Shown here piece after piece: positions 7,674 to 13,643 of a stretch of 16,575 bases of DNA. Both the position numbers and the translations under genes were made by a program. Source of the stretch: Caulobacteraceae bacterium UBA6225 (GTDB lineage: Bacteria; Pseudomonadota; Alphaproteobacteria; Caulobacterales; Caulobacteraceae); the NCBI GenBank assembly GCA_002441055.1, contig DJWR01000085.1, positions 38,538-55,112 of the forward strand. Reading direction: 5' to 3'. Each line of letters opens with the position of its first letter. The first letter of the stretch is position 1. Below the pieces are notes generated by a model. That model did not search any database and had not been told where the DNA came from. It saw only the letters and a program-made list of their open reading frames with translations.

Positions 7674-8288
7674 ATGTCTGGTTACGATTATCACGATGCC
7701 GGCGCAGACGACGCTGTACGCATCAGCGGGCGGGTGAAGTGGTTCGATGCGGGCAAGGGGTACGGCTTCGTCGTGCCGGACGACCCCAGTAAGACCGACC
7801 TGAAAGACGTCCTGCTGCACGTCACCTCCCTGCGGGACTCCGGGCATGAAAGCGCGCTTGAGGGCGCCATCATCGTCTGCGAGGCGATCCGTCGCCCTAA
7901 GGGATGGCAGGTCGCCGAAGTTCTTGAGCTCGATGAAAGCGCTGCTCCCCCACCAGAACCACGCCGCCCCCGCGAGGATAGCCGCCGGGACAGCTATGAT
8001 CGGATGCCAGATCGCACCCATGATCGTGGGGATGGCGCCGCGCGGCCGCGGCGCGCGGTCCTCGCTGGCGGGCCCCTCGAACAGGCCAAGGTCAAATGGT
8101 TCAATCGCGCCAAGGGCTATGGTTTCGTCGTGCGCGAGACCCAGCCCGGCGACATCTTTATCCACATTGAAACCCTGCGGCGCGCGGGTCTTGAGGACCT
8201 TCAGCCCGGGGACGACGTGCGGGTTCGGTTCGCCGAGGGTCCGAAAGGACTTGTCGTGGCCGAGATCGAGTCGGTAGGTCTGGCCTAG
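7674..8288 (+). CDS. Double cold-shock-domain protein
   Basis: A 204-residue nucleic-acid-binding protein with two cold-shock domains. Domain 1 is about residues 18-86, with RNP1 KGYGFVV at 28-34 and RNP2 DVLLHVT at 45-51. Domain 2 is about 137-201, with KGYGFVV at 147-153 and DIFIHIE at 160-166. The linker (about 92-135) is strongly charged and rich in Arg, Asp and Pro, so probably disordered. Family members bind single-stranded RNA or DNA and melt RNA structure. In Caulobacter, proteins of this two-domain type (CspC/CspD) are known for stationary-phase rather than cold induction, so that regulation is plausible but not shown here. The purine-rich AGAGGGG precedes ATG 7674. The 174-base upstream gap contains TTGACG at 7594-7599 but no convincing -10 at normal spacing. 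Confidence 0.93.
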   Translation: MSGYDYHDAGADDAVRISGRVKWFDAGKGYGFVVPDDPSKTDLKDVLLHVTSLRDSGHESALEGAIIVCEAIRRPKGWQVAEVLELDESAAPPPEPRRPREDSRRDSYDRMPDRTHDRGDGAARPRRAVLAGGPLEQAKVKWFNRAKGYGFVVRETQPGDIFIHIETLRRAGLEDLQPGDDVRVRFAEGPKGLVVAEIESVGLA

Positions 8289-8338
8289 GCGCGCCCCTGC
8301 GCCGGGCGGATGGTCCTGCAGGCCGTCTGCGGTCTGCC

Positions 8339-8343
8339 GGAGG
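8339..8343 (+). promoter_or_regulatory. Ribosome-binding site deciding a TTG start
   Basis: GGAGG at 8339-8343 lies seven bases before TTG 8351. No ATG or GTG in this frame is better placed ahead of the twin-arginine-like signal peptide, so the site supports TTG as the start of the DUF192 gene. Confidence 0.65.
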
Positions 8344-8350
8344 TCCAGCC

Positions 8351-8836
8351 TTGTCGTCGCTTAGGGTTCACCGTGCCGATATCCATAGACGCGGGCTTCT
8401 GACCGGCCTGACGGCTCTTGCTGCGCCTGGGTCGCTATGGGCCAAGCCCAGCCTTCCGTTGGAGCCCCTGGAAATCCTCACCTCCCGGGGACCGGCCCGC
8501 TTCAAGGTGGAACTCGCCGCTGATAACGCGAGCCGAGCGCAGGGCCTGATGTACCGCAAGTCGCTGGCGCCTGATCGCGGGATGCTGTTCGACTTTCACA
8601 CCCCGCGGCCCGTCTCCTTCTGGATGCGCAACACCTACATTTCCCTCGATATGATCTTCATCCGCGCCGACGGCCGCATCCTGTCGATCGCCCGCAACAC
8701 TGTTCCCCTCTCCGAAGAGGGGGTGCCGTCTGGCGGACCGGTGCGCGCGGTGCTGGAACTGGTGGGCGGACGGGCGGCTGAGATCGGCGCACTGCCGGGT
8801 GACCGCGTCGTCCATCGGATCTTTCCCCGTGGATGA
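8351..8836 (+). CDS. Exported DUF192 family protein
   Basis: A 161-residue protein of the DUF192 family, found in many bacteria and archaea without an agreed molecular function. Family signature: GLMYRKSL at 65-72, DRGMLFDF, FWMRNTYISLDMIFI at 90-104, and the C-terminal AVLEL at 133-137. The N-terminus reads HRRGLLTGLTALAAPGSLWA, a basic pair (R13-R14) followed by a hydrophobic stretch and a likely cleavage site near residue 31. This is compatible with Tat export, though only a partial match to the consensus, so the mature protein is probably periplasmic. The start is TTG, supported by GGAGG seven bases upstream. The stop lies inside the start region of the thioesterase gene (GTGGATGA), so the pair is probably translationally coupled. 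Confidence 0.88.
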   Translation: MSSLRVHRADIHRRGLLTGLTALAAPGSLWAKPSLPLEPLEILTSRGPARFKVELAADNASRAQGLMYRKSLAPDRGMLFDFHTPRPVSFWMRNTYISLDMIFIRADGRILSIARNTVPLSEEGVPSGGPVRAVLELVGGRAAEIGALPGDRVVHRIFPRG

Positions 8837-9260
8837 AGCCGACGAACTGATTCCGACGCCGCCAGACGGTTTTGTCCGCTCAGAAGGGCGCGGCGCCTAT
8901 TCAGGACACAACGGCCCCTATTTCCATCGCGCCAATCCGGGCGAGGCCACAGAACAGGCCTTTTTTGCTCTTCCGCGACATGCGAACGGCCTTGGTCTGG
9001 TCCATGGGGGCATGCTGACCAGCTTTCTAGACGGCCTGATGGGCGCCGCCGTATTCCGGGCCGCCCGGCGCCCTGGGGTCACCATCCATCTGTCGGTGGA
9101 CTTCCTGCACATGGGGCGGGTCGGGGAGTGGGTGATGGGCGAATCACGGGTCACGCGCCTGACTCGCGACGTGGCCTTTGTCGAAGGTCGCGCTTATGTC
9201 GGCCGTCGGGACGTGGTCCGGGGCTCCGGCGTGTTCAAACTGATGCATCGTCGGGACTGA
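8829..9260 (+). CDS. PaaI-type hotdog-fold acyl-CoA thioesterase
   Basis: A 143-residue single hotdog domain of the PaaI/YdiI type, which hydrolyses acyl-CoA thioesters in the cytoplasm. The hotdog core is seen as NGLGLVHGGMLTSFLDGLMG, with N53, H59-G60-G61 and D68 in the positions typical of the family. It is followed by strands VTIHLSVDFLH, WVMGESRVTRLTRDVAFVEGRAYV and VVRGSGVFKL. Substrate cannot be told from sequence. The start is uncertain. GTG 8829, overlapping the DUF192 stop by eight bases, gives the usual coupled arrangement; GTG 8799, ten codons earlier, would overlap further. Neither has a strong ribosome site. Confidence 0.85.
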   Translation: MDEADELIPTPPDGFVRSEGRGAYSGHNGPYFHRANPGEATEQAFFALPRHANGLGLVHGGMLTSFLDGLMGAAVFRAARRPGVTIHLSVDFLHMGRVGEWVMGESRVTRLTRDVAFVEGRAYVGRRDVVRGSGVFKLMHRRD

Positions 9261-9301
9261 TCGGCTCGCCTCACATTGCGGTGCGAAGCCTTGCGTGGCA
9301 T

Positions 9302-9328
9302 GAGACGGCCGTTGTCGGCGTCCGTCTC
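9302..9328 (+). other. Inverted repeat ending on the first base of tRNA-Pro
   Basis: GAGACGG (9302-9308) and CCGTCTC (9322-9328) form a perfect 7-bp stem. Within the 13-base loop a further CCG/CGG pairing is possible. The 3' arm ends exactly on base 1 of tRNA-Pro, so the hairpin and the tRNA acceptor stem would compete for that base. There is no T-run after it, so it is a poor intrinsic terminator. Confidence 0.4.
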
Positions 9329-9404
9329 GGGGCGTAGCGCAGCCTGGTAGCGCATCTGCTTTGGGAGCAGAGGGTCGCGTGTTCGAATCACGCCGCCCCG
9401 ACCA
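9328..9404 (+). tRNA. tRNA-Pro (anticodon UGG)
   Basis: A 77-base cloverleaf with CCA encoded at 9402-9404. The acceptor arm CGGGGCG pairs perfectly with CGCCCCG, and the discriminator is A. The C-G first pair is the known identity feature of bacterial proline tRNAs. The anticodon loop TTTGGGA, between TCTGC and GCAGA, gives anticodon TGG. The T arm is CGTG-TTCGAAT-CACG. No second copy of the 3' end is visible in the window, so there is no sign of an element integrated here. Confidence 0.97.
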
Positions 9405-9543
9405 GACGCCGATATCTGGCGCTCTCGCCCTCTCGCCCGCGGGATGTCGAGGACCACATAGTGTTTCGCCTTCGGGCCCTGGAGCGTCGTCAGGCTGTCG
9501 TCTGGCGAACTGCAGGGCGCCGGATCGCCAATGGGACAGCCAT

Positions 9544-9849
9544 ATGCTTGCGCGCATCCTTCGCCCCGCCAAGAACGCCATGCAGTCTGGACACGGCAAG
9601 TCCAAGGACTGGGTTCTGGAGTTCGAGCCGGCCAGCGCCAGACGCCCGGACGCTCTGATGGGCTGGACGCAGACCGACGACACCCGCACCCAGCTGCGCC
9701 TGTCCTTCGACACCAAGGAAGAAGCCGTGGCCTATGCCGAGCAGAACGGCATCGCCTTCGAGGTCTTCGACCCGAAACCCGCCAAGCGGATCATCAAGGC
9801 CTACGCCGACAATTTCGCCTTCGGCCGCAAGGTTCCCTGGACCCACTAG
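9544..9849 (+). CDS. NDUFS4-like NADH dehydrogenase (complex I) accessory subunit
   Basis: A 101-residue protein matching the bacterial form of mitochondrial NDUFS4 (ETC complex I subunit conserved region). In alphaproteobacteria this supernumerary subunit attaches to the peripheral arm of complex I near the NADH module. Diagnostic stretches are KDWVLEFEPA, LMGWTQTDDTRTQLRLSF at 38-55, TKEEAVAYAEQNG at 57-69, and YADNFAFGRKVPWTH at the C-terminus, which aligns with the YGANFSW region of the animal protein. ATG 9544 is the natural start; only a weak GGGA lies upstream. The longer GTG frame from 9361 starts inside tRNA-Pro and is rejected. The gene lies away from any nuo cluster in this window, between two tRNA genes. 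tRNA-Arg follows its stop by 14 bases. Confidence 0.92.
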   Translation: MLARILRPAKNAMQSGHGKSKDWVLEFEPASARRPDALMGWTQTDDTRTQLRLSFDTKEEAVAYAEQNGIAFEVFDPKPAKRIIKAYADNFAFGRKVPWTH

Positions 9850-9863
9850 GGCCGACCCCACAC

Positions 9864-9940
9864 GCGCCCTTAGCTCAACCGGATAGAGCATCCGCCTTCT
9901 AAGCGGACGGTTGCAGGTTCGAGTCCTGCAGGGCGCGCCA
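9864..9940 (+). tRNA. tRNA-Arg (anticodon UCU)
   Basis: A 77-base cloverleaf with CCA encoded at 9938-9940. The acceptor arm GCGCCCT pairs perfectly with AGGGCGC, and the discriminator is G. The anticodon loop CTTCTAA, between TCCGC and GCGGA, gives anticodon TCT, reading AGA (and AGG by wobble), rare codons in a high-GC genome. The T arm GCAGG-TTCGAGT-CCTGC is canonical. It begins 14 bases after the NDUFS4-like stop with no room for its own promoter, so it is probably processed from that gene's transcript. Confidence 0.97.
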
Positions 9941-9965
9941 TCCTGGCGCAACCTGAAATCGACAT

Positions 9966-10006
9966 CTGATGCGACTGCGCGTCAGGGAAGTGTCGGCTCG
10001 CTGACA
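9966..10006 (+). other. Two tandem short hairpins after tRNA-Arg
   Basis: CTGATGCG (9966-9973) pairs with CGCGTCAG (9978-9985) around a four-base loop, with one G-U pair. TGTCGG (9991-9996) pairs with CTGACA (10001-10006) around CTCG, with one G-U pair. Neither is followed by a T-run. They may end or process the tRNA-Arg transcript, but the sequence alone does not decide this. Confidence 0.35.
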
Positions 10007-10080
10007 GACATGGCGGTTGTCTTCAGATCAGATGCAGGTGGCTAGCCCGGCCACACGGGCGATGTCGGACCGGAGGACCA

Positions 10081-10380
10081 ATGGCTTGGCTCTCGAAGGC
10101 AGGCGGGGCGACGGACAATGTCGTATCGGTGACCCCTGTGGAAGGCGGTTGGTCGGTGACCTGCGGCCTGGCCGATCACCCGTTGATGTTCATGTCCGGC
10201 GCTCATGCCGAGGCCAAGGCGCGCAGTCTGGCCCAACTCATTGCAGCGGCCGGCGGCGACGCCCAGGTCATCGTCCATGACCGGCGCAACACCCTGATCG
10301 GCACAGTGCGCTACTTCGCGGCCGAGGGCGGAGGCGCTGAGTTCAACGGTTCATCGCCCTCGGATCCCCCGTCGCCATAG
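10081..10380 (+). CDS. DUF2188 domain protein
   Basis: A 99-residue cytoplasmic protein without signal peptide or membrane segment. It carries the DUF2188 pattern: a conserved Trp (W24) in GGWSV, the alanine-rich helix AHAEAKARSLA at 41-51, and AQVIVHDRRNTLIGTVRYF at 61-79, containing the HDR core. No molecular function is established for the family. ATG 10081 follows GGAGG (10072-10076) at four bases. The last 38 bases overlap tail-to-tail with the glycerate kinase gene on the other strand; the overlapping codons encode the Ser/Pro-rich tail after the domain, which is probably dispensable. Confidence 0.75.
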   Translation: MAWLSKAGGATDNVVSVTPVEGGWSVTCGLADHPLMFMSGAHAEAKARSLAQLIAAAGGDAQVIVHDRRNTLIGTVRYFAAEGGGAEFNGSSPSDPPSP

Positions 10381-11245
10381 TCCGATCGGCCTGCAGGTCG
10401 ATCACGACGTCGGCCCGAGCGGGCAGGGTCGCCAGGATGTGACGGGTCAGCCGCTCATAGAGCTGGATGAAGGCGGCGACCTGAGCCTGATCCATGGTGC
10501 GGCCGGCATCGTTTCCTTCAGTGAGCCGCCGGGTGCGAAGCTTCTGTTCCTGGAGCCAACGCCAGTCGGCGACCACCTCGAAGCTGGGCGCGCGTAGCAG
10601 GGTCAGGTGATCGATCCGGGCGAACAGGTCCTGGTAGCGACCAGCCAGGGCGTCATTCGCATAGGTCCGCCAGACGCCGGCCGGGTCCTCCTCGGCCTCC
10701 AGTCTGTTGATGGGCGTGGCGAGAGTCTGGGTCGACTCCGGCAAGGCTCCCACGCACCAGCCTTCAAACAGGATCAGGTCGACCGGGGCCTGGATAACCG
10801 GCCAGCTCGCCCTCGGCGCCGGCTCGTCCTGGGCCTTGTCGAACCGGGGCAGGGCCACCTCACCGCTTCCCGAAAGGTCTCCGAACAGCTTGAGGCCCTG
10901 AGCCACGTCATGGGTTCCCGGTGGGCCGCGGGTGGCCAAGAGGGGGTGGATGTCGGCGCCCAGTCGCGCCCGCGCAGCGCGGGGGAGGTAGAGGTCGTCC
11001 AGCGACAGCACCGCCACTTTCAGGCCGCGCCTACGCAACAGTCGCGCCAGCGCTTCGCACAGGGTCGACTTCCCCGAACCCTGCGCTCCGCAGACCCCGG
11101 CGATGGCCGGCCCACGACGGCCTGCCGCCAGGGCGGCCAGACGTTGGGCCAGGGGTTCGGCCACCGTCTCAATCGTGTGGCGGTAGCCCGGGGGCAGGGA
11201 CTGCTCGCGCAGGAAATCGTCGACCCAGTCCGCAGGCTCGGCCAT
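10343..11245 (-). CDS. Glycerate kinase, plant GLYK/P-loop type
   Basis: A 300-residue P-loop kinase resembling plant D-glycerate 3-kinase and its bacterial relatives. It is expected to phosphorylate D-glycerate with ATP into lower glycolysis. Seen: Walker A GAQGSGKST at 53-61; LSLDDLYLPRAARARLGADI (D83-D84); HPLLATRGPPGTHD, the conserved substrate-proximal loop of the family; LILFEGWCVGA as the Walker B-like strand; and the C-terminal QLYERLTRHILATLP. It differs from the GarK/GlxK and GckA glycerate kinase folds. The exact product (2- or 3-phosphoglycerate) cannot be read from sequence, and other small-molecule kinases of this fold (uridine kinase, pantothenate kinase) are less likely given the RGPPGTHD loop. 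The start codon directly follows the metC stop (TAGATG), so the two are one operon. Confidence 0.85.
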   Translation of the reverse strand: MAEPADWVDDFLREQSLPPGYRHTIETVAEPLAQRLAALAAGRRGPAIAGVCGAQGSGKSTLCEALARLLRRRGLKVAVLSLDDLYLPRAARARLGADIHPLLATRGPPGTHDVAQGLKLFGDLSGSGEVALPRFDKAQDEPAPRASWPVIQAPVDLILFEGWCVGALPESTQTLATPINRLEAEEDPAGVWRTYANDALAGRYQDLFARIDHLTLLRAPSFEVVADWRWLQEQKLRTRRLTEGNDAGRTMDQAQVAAFIQLYERLTRHILATLPARADVVIDLQADRTMATGDPRAMNR

Positions 11246-12406
11246 CTAGGTCGCGGCGCGCCAGGCGGCGAAGGCTTGATCCAGGTCGTCCATCAGATCA
11301 ACGGGATCCTCCAGACCGATATGGAGTCGGATGAGCGGACCTCCATAGTCGCCGGGCGAGCTGCGACCAGCCAGCTGTGGATCGCAGTCAATGGCGAGGC
11401 TCTCGAAACCGCCCCACGAAAAGCCCAGGCCAAAGATCTTCAGCGCGTCGAGAAAGGCCGCCGTGGCGGAGGGCCGGCCCGGGGACAGGGTGAAGGCGAA
11501 CAGACCGCAGGCCCCACTATAGTCGCGACGCCAGATGTCGCTCCCCGGGGCGTCTGGCAAGGCTGGGTGCAGCACCTGGCCCACCTCGTCGCGGCTCTTC
11601 AGCCAGCCGGCGATCTGGCGCGCCGACCTGTCGTGGCGGGCCATGCGGGTCGCCAGGGTCCGTAGGCCCCTGAGCATCTGGTAGGCGTCGTCCGGAGATA
11701 CGGCCCAGCCGATGTTCAGCACGCCATCATCCAGGGCCCGGACTAGGTTCGGCGCCTTCACGGCGGCCGAGCCCATGAAGACATCGGAGTGGCCGCCCAC
11801 ATATTTGGTCAGGGCCTGGACGCTGATATCGACCCCATGGTCGAGGGGTTTGAACAGAAGGCCCGCCGCCCATGTGTTGTCGATGAGGGTGAGGATGTTG
11901 CGCGCCCGGGCGGCCGCGGCGATCGCCGGAACGTCCTGGAACTCGAAACTCAGGGACCCCGGAGACTCCAGCACAATCAGTCGAGTGGCGGGACCGCAGG
12001 CGGCCATGAGCGCGTCGGCGTCCAGCTTGGCCGGATAGTAGCGAACACCTACGCCGTAGCGCCTCAGAACCGTGTCGCAGAACCTGCGCGTGGGCTTGTA
12101 GATCGTGTCGACCACCAGCACCTCGTCCCCGGCCTTCAGGACAGCCAGCAGGGCGCCCGTTAGCGCCGCCAGGCCAGATGGGTAGAGGGTGACGCCCGCG
12201 GCGTGCTCAAGCTCGGCCAGGGCCTCCATCAGGGCCGACTGTGCGGCCAGGCCCTGACGCCCATAGGTCACCTGTGACTCGTGGTCGTAGAGCGCCGCCG
12301 CATTGGGCAGCAGAACCGTGGAGCCGCGCTGGATCGGCGGGCCAACGGTGCGGGCGAGGGGCGTTTGCGCCAGACCGGAGTGGATCAGGCGTGTTTCTTC
12401 GGTCAT
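11246..12406 (-). CDS. metC: Cystathionine beta-lyase (MetC)
   Basis: A PLP enzyme of the Cys/Met metabolism family, cleaving cystathionine to homocysteine, pyruvate and ammonia in methionine synthesis; the family also acts as a cysteine desulfhydrase. The 386 residues include TRLIHSG, PPIQRGSTVL, YGRQGLAAQSAL, LYPSGLAALTGALLA, VLESPGSLSFEFQDVPAI, LIDNTWAAGLLFKPLDHGVDIS and QALTKYVGGHSDVFMG, with K201 the Schiff-base lysine. GFSWGGFESL and LIRLHIGLEDPVDLMDDL follow. LESPGS, NTWAAG and SWGGxESL follow E. coli MetC rather than MetB. ATG 12406 has no ribosome-binding site of its own, and no ATG, GTG or TTG lies within about 20 codons upstream in this frame. A short ORF overlaps it by ATGA and could supply ribosomes. 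Confidence 0.93.
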   Translation of the reverse strand: MTEETRLIHSGLAQTPLARTVGPPIQRGSTVLLPNAAALYDHESQVTYGRQGLAAQSALMEALAELEHAAGVTLYPSGLAALTGALLAVLKAGDEVLVVDTIYKPTRRFCDTVLRRYGVGVRYYPAKLDADALMAACGPATRLIVLESPGSLSFEFQDVPAIAAAARARNILTLIDNTWAAGLLFKPLDHGVDISVQALTKYVGGHSDVFMGSAAVKAPNLVRALDDGVLNIGWAVSPDDAYQMLRGLRTLATRMARHDRSARQIAGWLKSRDEVGQVLHPALPDAPGSDIWRRDYSGACGLFAFTLSPGRPSATAAFLDALKIFGLGFSWGGFESLAIDCDPQLAGRSSPGDYGGPLIRLHIGLEDPVDLMDDLDQAFAAWRAAT

Positions 12407-12429
12407 GCGGGTTGACGATCGTGAGGCAT
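12403..12429 (-). CDS. Possible eight-codon upstream ORF coupled to metC
   Basis: On the minus strand ATG at 12429 opens a frame encoding MPHDRQPA and stopping at TGA 12405-12403. The stop overlaps the metC start in the classic ATGA arrangement. AGGGAG at 12446-12441 lies 11 bases before its ATG, somewhat long but usable, whereas metC itself lacks a site. The peptide has no run of Met, Cys or any single codon, so it does not look like an attenuator peptide. It could be a coupling device for metC or chance. Confidence 0.3.
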   Translation of the reverse strand: MPHDRQPA

Positions 12430-12487
12430 AAGGGGCGAAACTCCCTGTACTAGACCTTTCCCGTCCTGTCCGATCAAGGAGCGCCCC

Positions 12488-13582
12488 ATGATCCGACGCC
12501 TCGCGGCGTCCGCTGTCCTGTTGCTGGTCCTGGCCGGTTGTGGTCGGGAGGCGGAGTCTCCTGAACCCGAACCGACGCCCGCCCCGACCCCGGCGGTTGT
12601 GCGGGACTTCGCCCCGACCCCAAGCCCGACCCTGCAGGCTGTGCGGCGGCGGGGGCATGTTCTGTGTGGGGTTCATGCGGGTTTGGCTGGTTTCGCCGTG
12701 CGCGACGTGCGCGGGGTGTGGCGCGGCTTCGACGTGGACATCTGCCGGGCTGTGGCGGCCGCTGTGCTGGGGGACGCCGATGCGGTGCGCTATCGGGCCG
12801 TTTCTGCGCAGAATCGGTTCGCCGAGCTTCAGGACGGCTCGGTGGATATCCTGTCGCGAAACACCTCCTGGACCCTGTCGCGGGATGCGGGCCTTGGGCT
12901 CGACTTTGCAGGGATCACCTATTTTGACGGCCAGGGCTTCATGGCCCCGCGCTCACTGAATCTGACTAGCGCTGATGAGCTCAATGGCGCCCGTATCTGC
13001 GTGCAGGCCGGAACAGCGACCGAGACCAATCTGGCGGACTATTTCAGGGCCAGGGGGCTGGAGCTCACCCCTGTGGTTCTGGATGAGGAGGCTGAGGCGC
13101 GGGCGGCTTATGAGGCTGAGGCCTGTGATGTGTTCACCGCCGATGTCTCGGCGCTCGCCTCCGCCCGCTCGCTGATGAGCAACCCCAACGCCCATGTCAT
13201 CCTGCCGACCGTAATCTCAAAAGAGCCTCTCGGGCCCGTGGTCCGACAGGATGATCCAGCCTGGACCGATATTGTAAGATGGACGGTCAACGCCTTGATT
13301 ATCGCCGAGGAATTGGGCGTGAATTCAACGACAGCCGAAGCCTCTCGCGAGACGGCGTCGGACCCAGACACCCGGCGCCTCCTTGGGGTGGATGGCGATC
13401 TGGGCGCTATGCTGGGGCTCGAGGCGGACTGGGCCTACGAGGCGATCACGCAGGTGGGCGCCTACAACGAGATCTTCCGACAGAATTTGGGCGCCGACTC
13501 CGGGCTGAAGCTCGAGCGAGGCCTCAACGCCCTCTGGAGCGCGCCGGATCCGGGCCTGATCTACGCGCCTCCCGTCCGCTAG
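12488..13582 (+). CDS. AapJ/BztA-like amino-acid-binding lipoprotein
   Basis: A 364-residue periplasmic binding protein of the general L-amino-acid ABC transporter family. The N-terminus is a lipoprotein signal with lipobox LAGC (C18). A Pro/Glu/Thr-rich tether at about 20-48 precedes the binding domain. The domain follows AapJ/BztA: TLQAVRRRGHVLCGVHAGLAGF, RGFDVDICRAVAAAVLGDA, SVDILSRNTSWTLSRD, GLDFAGITYFDGQGFM, ICVQAGTATETNLADYFR, CDVFTADVSALASARSL, ISKEPLGPVVRQ, RWTVNALIIAEELGV, RRLLGVDGDLGAMLGL, and the C-terminal IYAPPVR. AAGGAG lies six bases before ATG 12488. No permease or ATPase is next to it; metC is divergent and the downstream gene is convergent. It may serve a distant transporter or act as a ligand sensor. 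Its stop codon TAG is also the first three bases of the following palindrome. Confidence 0.9.
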   Translation: MIRRLAASAVLLLVLAGCGREAESPEPEPTPAPTPAVVRDFAPTPSPTLQAVRRRGHVLCGVHAGLAGFAVRDVRGVWRGFDVDICRAVAAAVLGDADAVRYRAVSAQNRFAELQDGSVDILSRNTSWTLSRDAGLGLDFAGITYFDGQGFMAPRSLNLTSADELNGARICVQAGTATETNLADYFRARGLELTPVVLDEEAEARAAYEAEACDVFTADVSALASARSLMSNPNAHVILPTVISKEPLGPVVRQDDPAWTDIVRWTVNALIIAEELGVNSTTAEASRETASDPDTRRLLGVDGDLGAMLGLEADWAYEAITQVGAYNEIFRQNLGADSGLKLERGLNALWSAPDPGLIYAPPVR

Positions 13583-13632
13583 AGCCCTTTCCGATCTGAT
13601 TGCTTCAATCAGATCGGATAAAAAGGGCTCTA
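13580..13632. repeat. Palindrome 1 of a TAGAGC-type pair
   Basis: A 53-base near-perfect inverted repeat. Outer arms TAGAGCCCTTT (13580-13590) and AAAGGGCTCTA (13622-13632) match over 11 bp. Inner arms CCGATCTGATTG (13591-13602) and CAATCAGATCGG (13606-13617) match over 12 bp around a three-base loop. Four unpaired bases, ATAA, lie between inner and outer arms on the right side only. It lies between convergent genes and could act as a bidirectional terminator. TAGAGC-ended palindromes are recalled as frequent in Caulobacterales and related genomes; copy number could not be checked. Confidence 0.85.
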
Positions 13633-13643
13633 AATCATAAAGT

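Noticed and set aside
9144..9457. Minus-strand frames containing RTRDPLLPKQMRYQAALRP-like sequence
   Set aside because: This is the translated antisense of tRNA-Pro, a common database artefact.
9361..9543. N-terminal extension of the NDUFS4-like protein to a GTG at 9361
   Set aside because: The codon is inside tRNA-Pro, and the added residues have no similarity to the family.
9328..9940. tRNA genes as attachment sites of an integrated element
   Set aside because: No integrase and no repeated tRNA 3' end is visible; the genes between the tRNAs are chromosomal in character.
9490..9951. Minus-strand frame beginning with CRTRTCNRPLRRRMLYPVELR
   Set aside because: The start is the antisense of tRNA-Arg, a well-known spurious ORF; the rest is antisense to the NDUFS4-like gene.
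10607..11665. A 352-codon plus-strand frame
   Set aside because: It is antisense to the glycerate kinase and metC genes, which both show full family motifs; the frame is long only because of high GC content.
12407..12676. N-terminal extension of MetC up to 12676
   Set aside because: It would run through the divergent promoter region and into the AapJ-like gene; family alignment begins at the Met at 12406.
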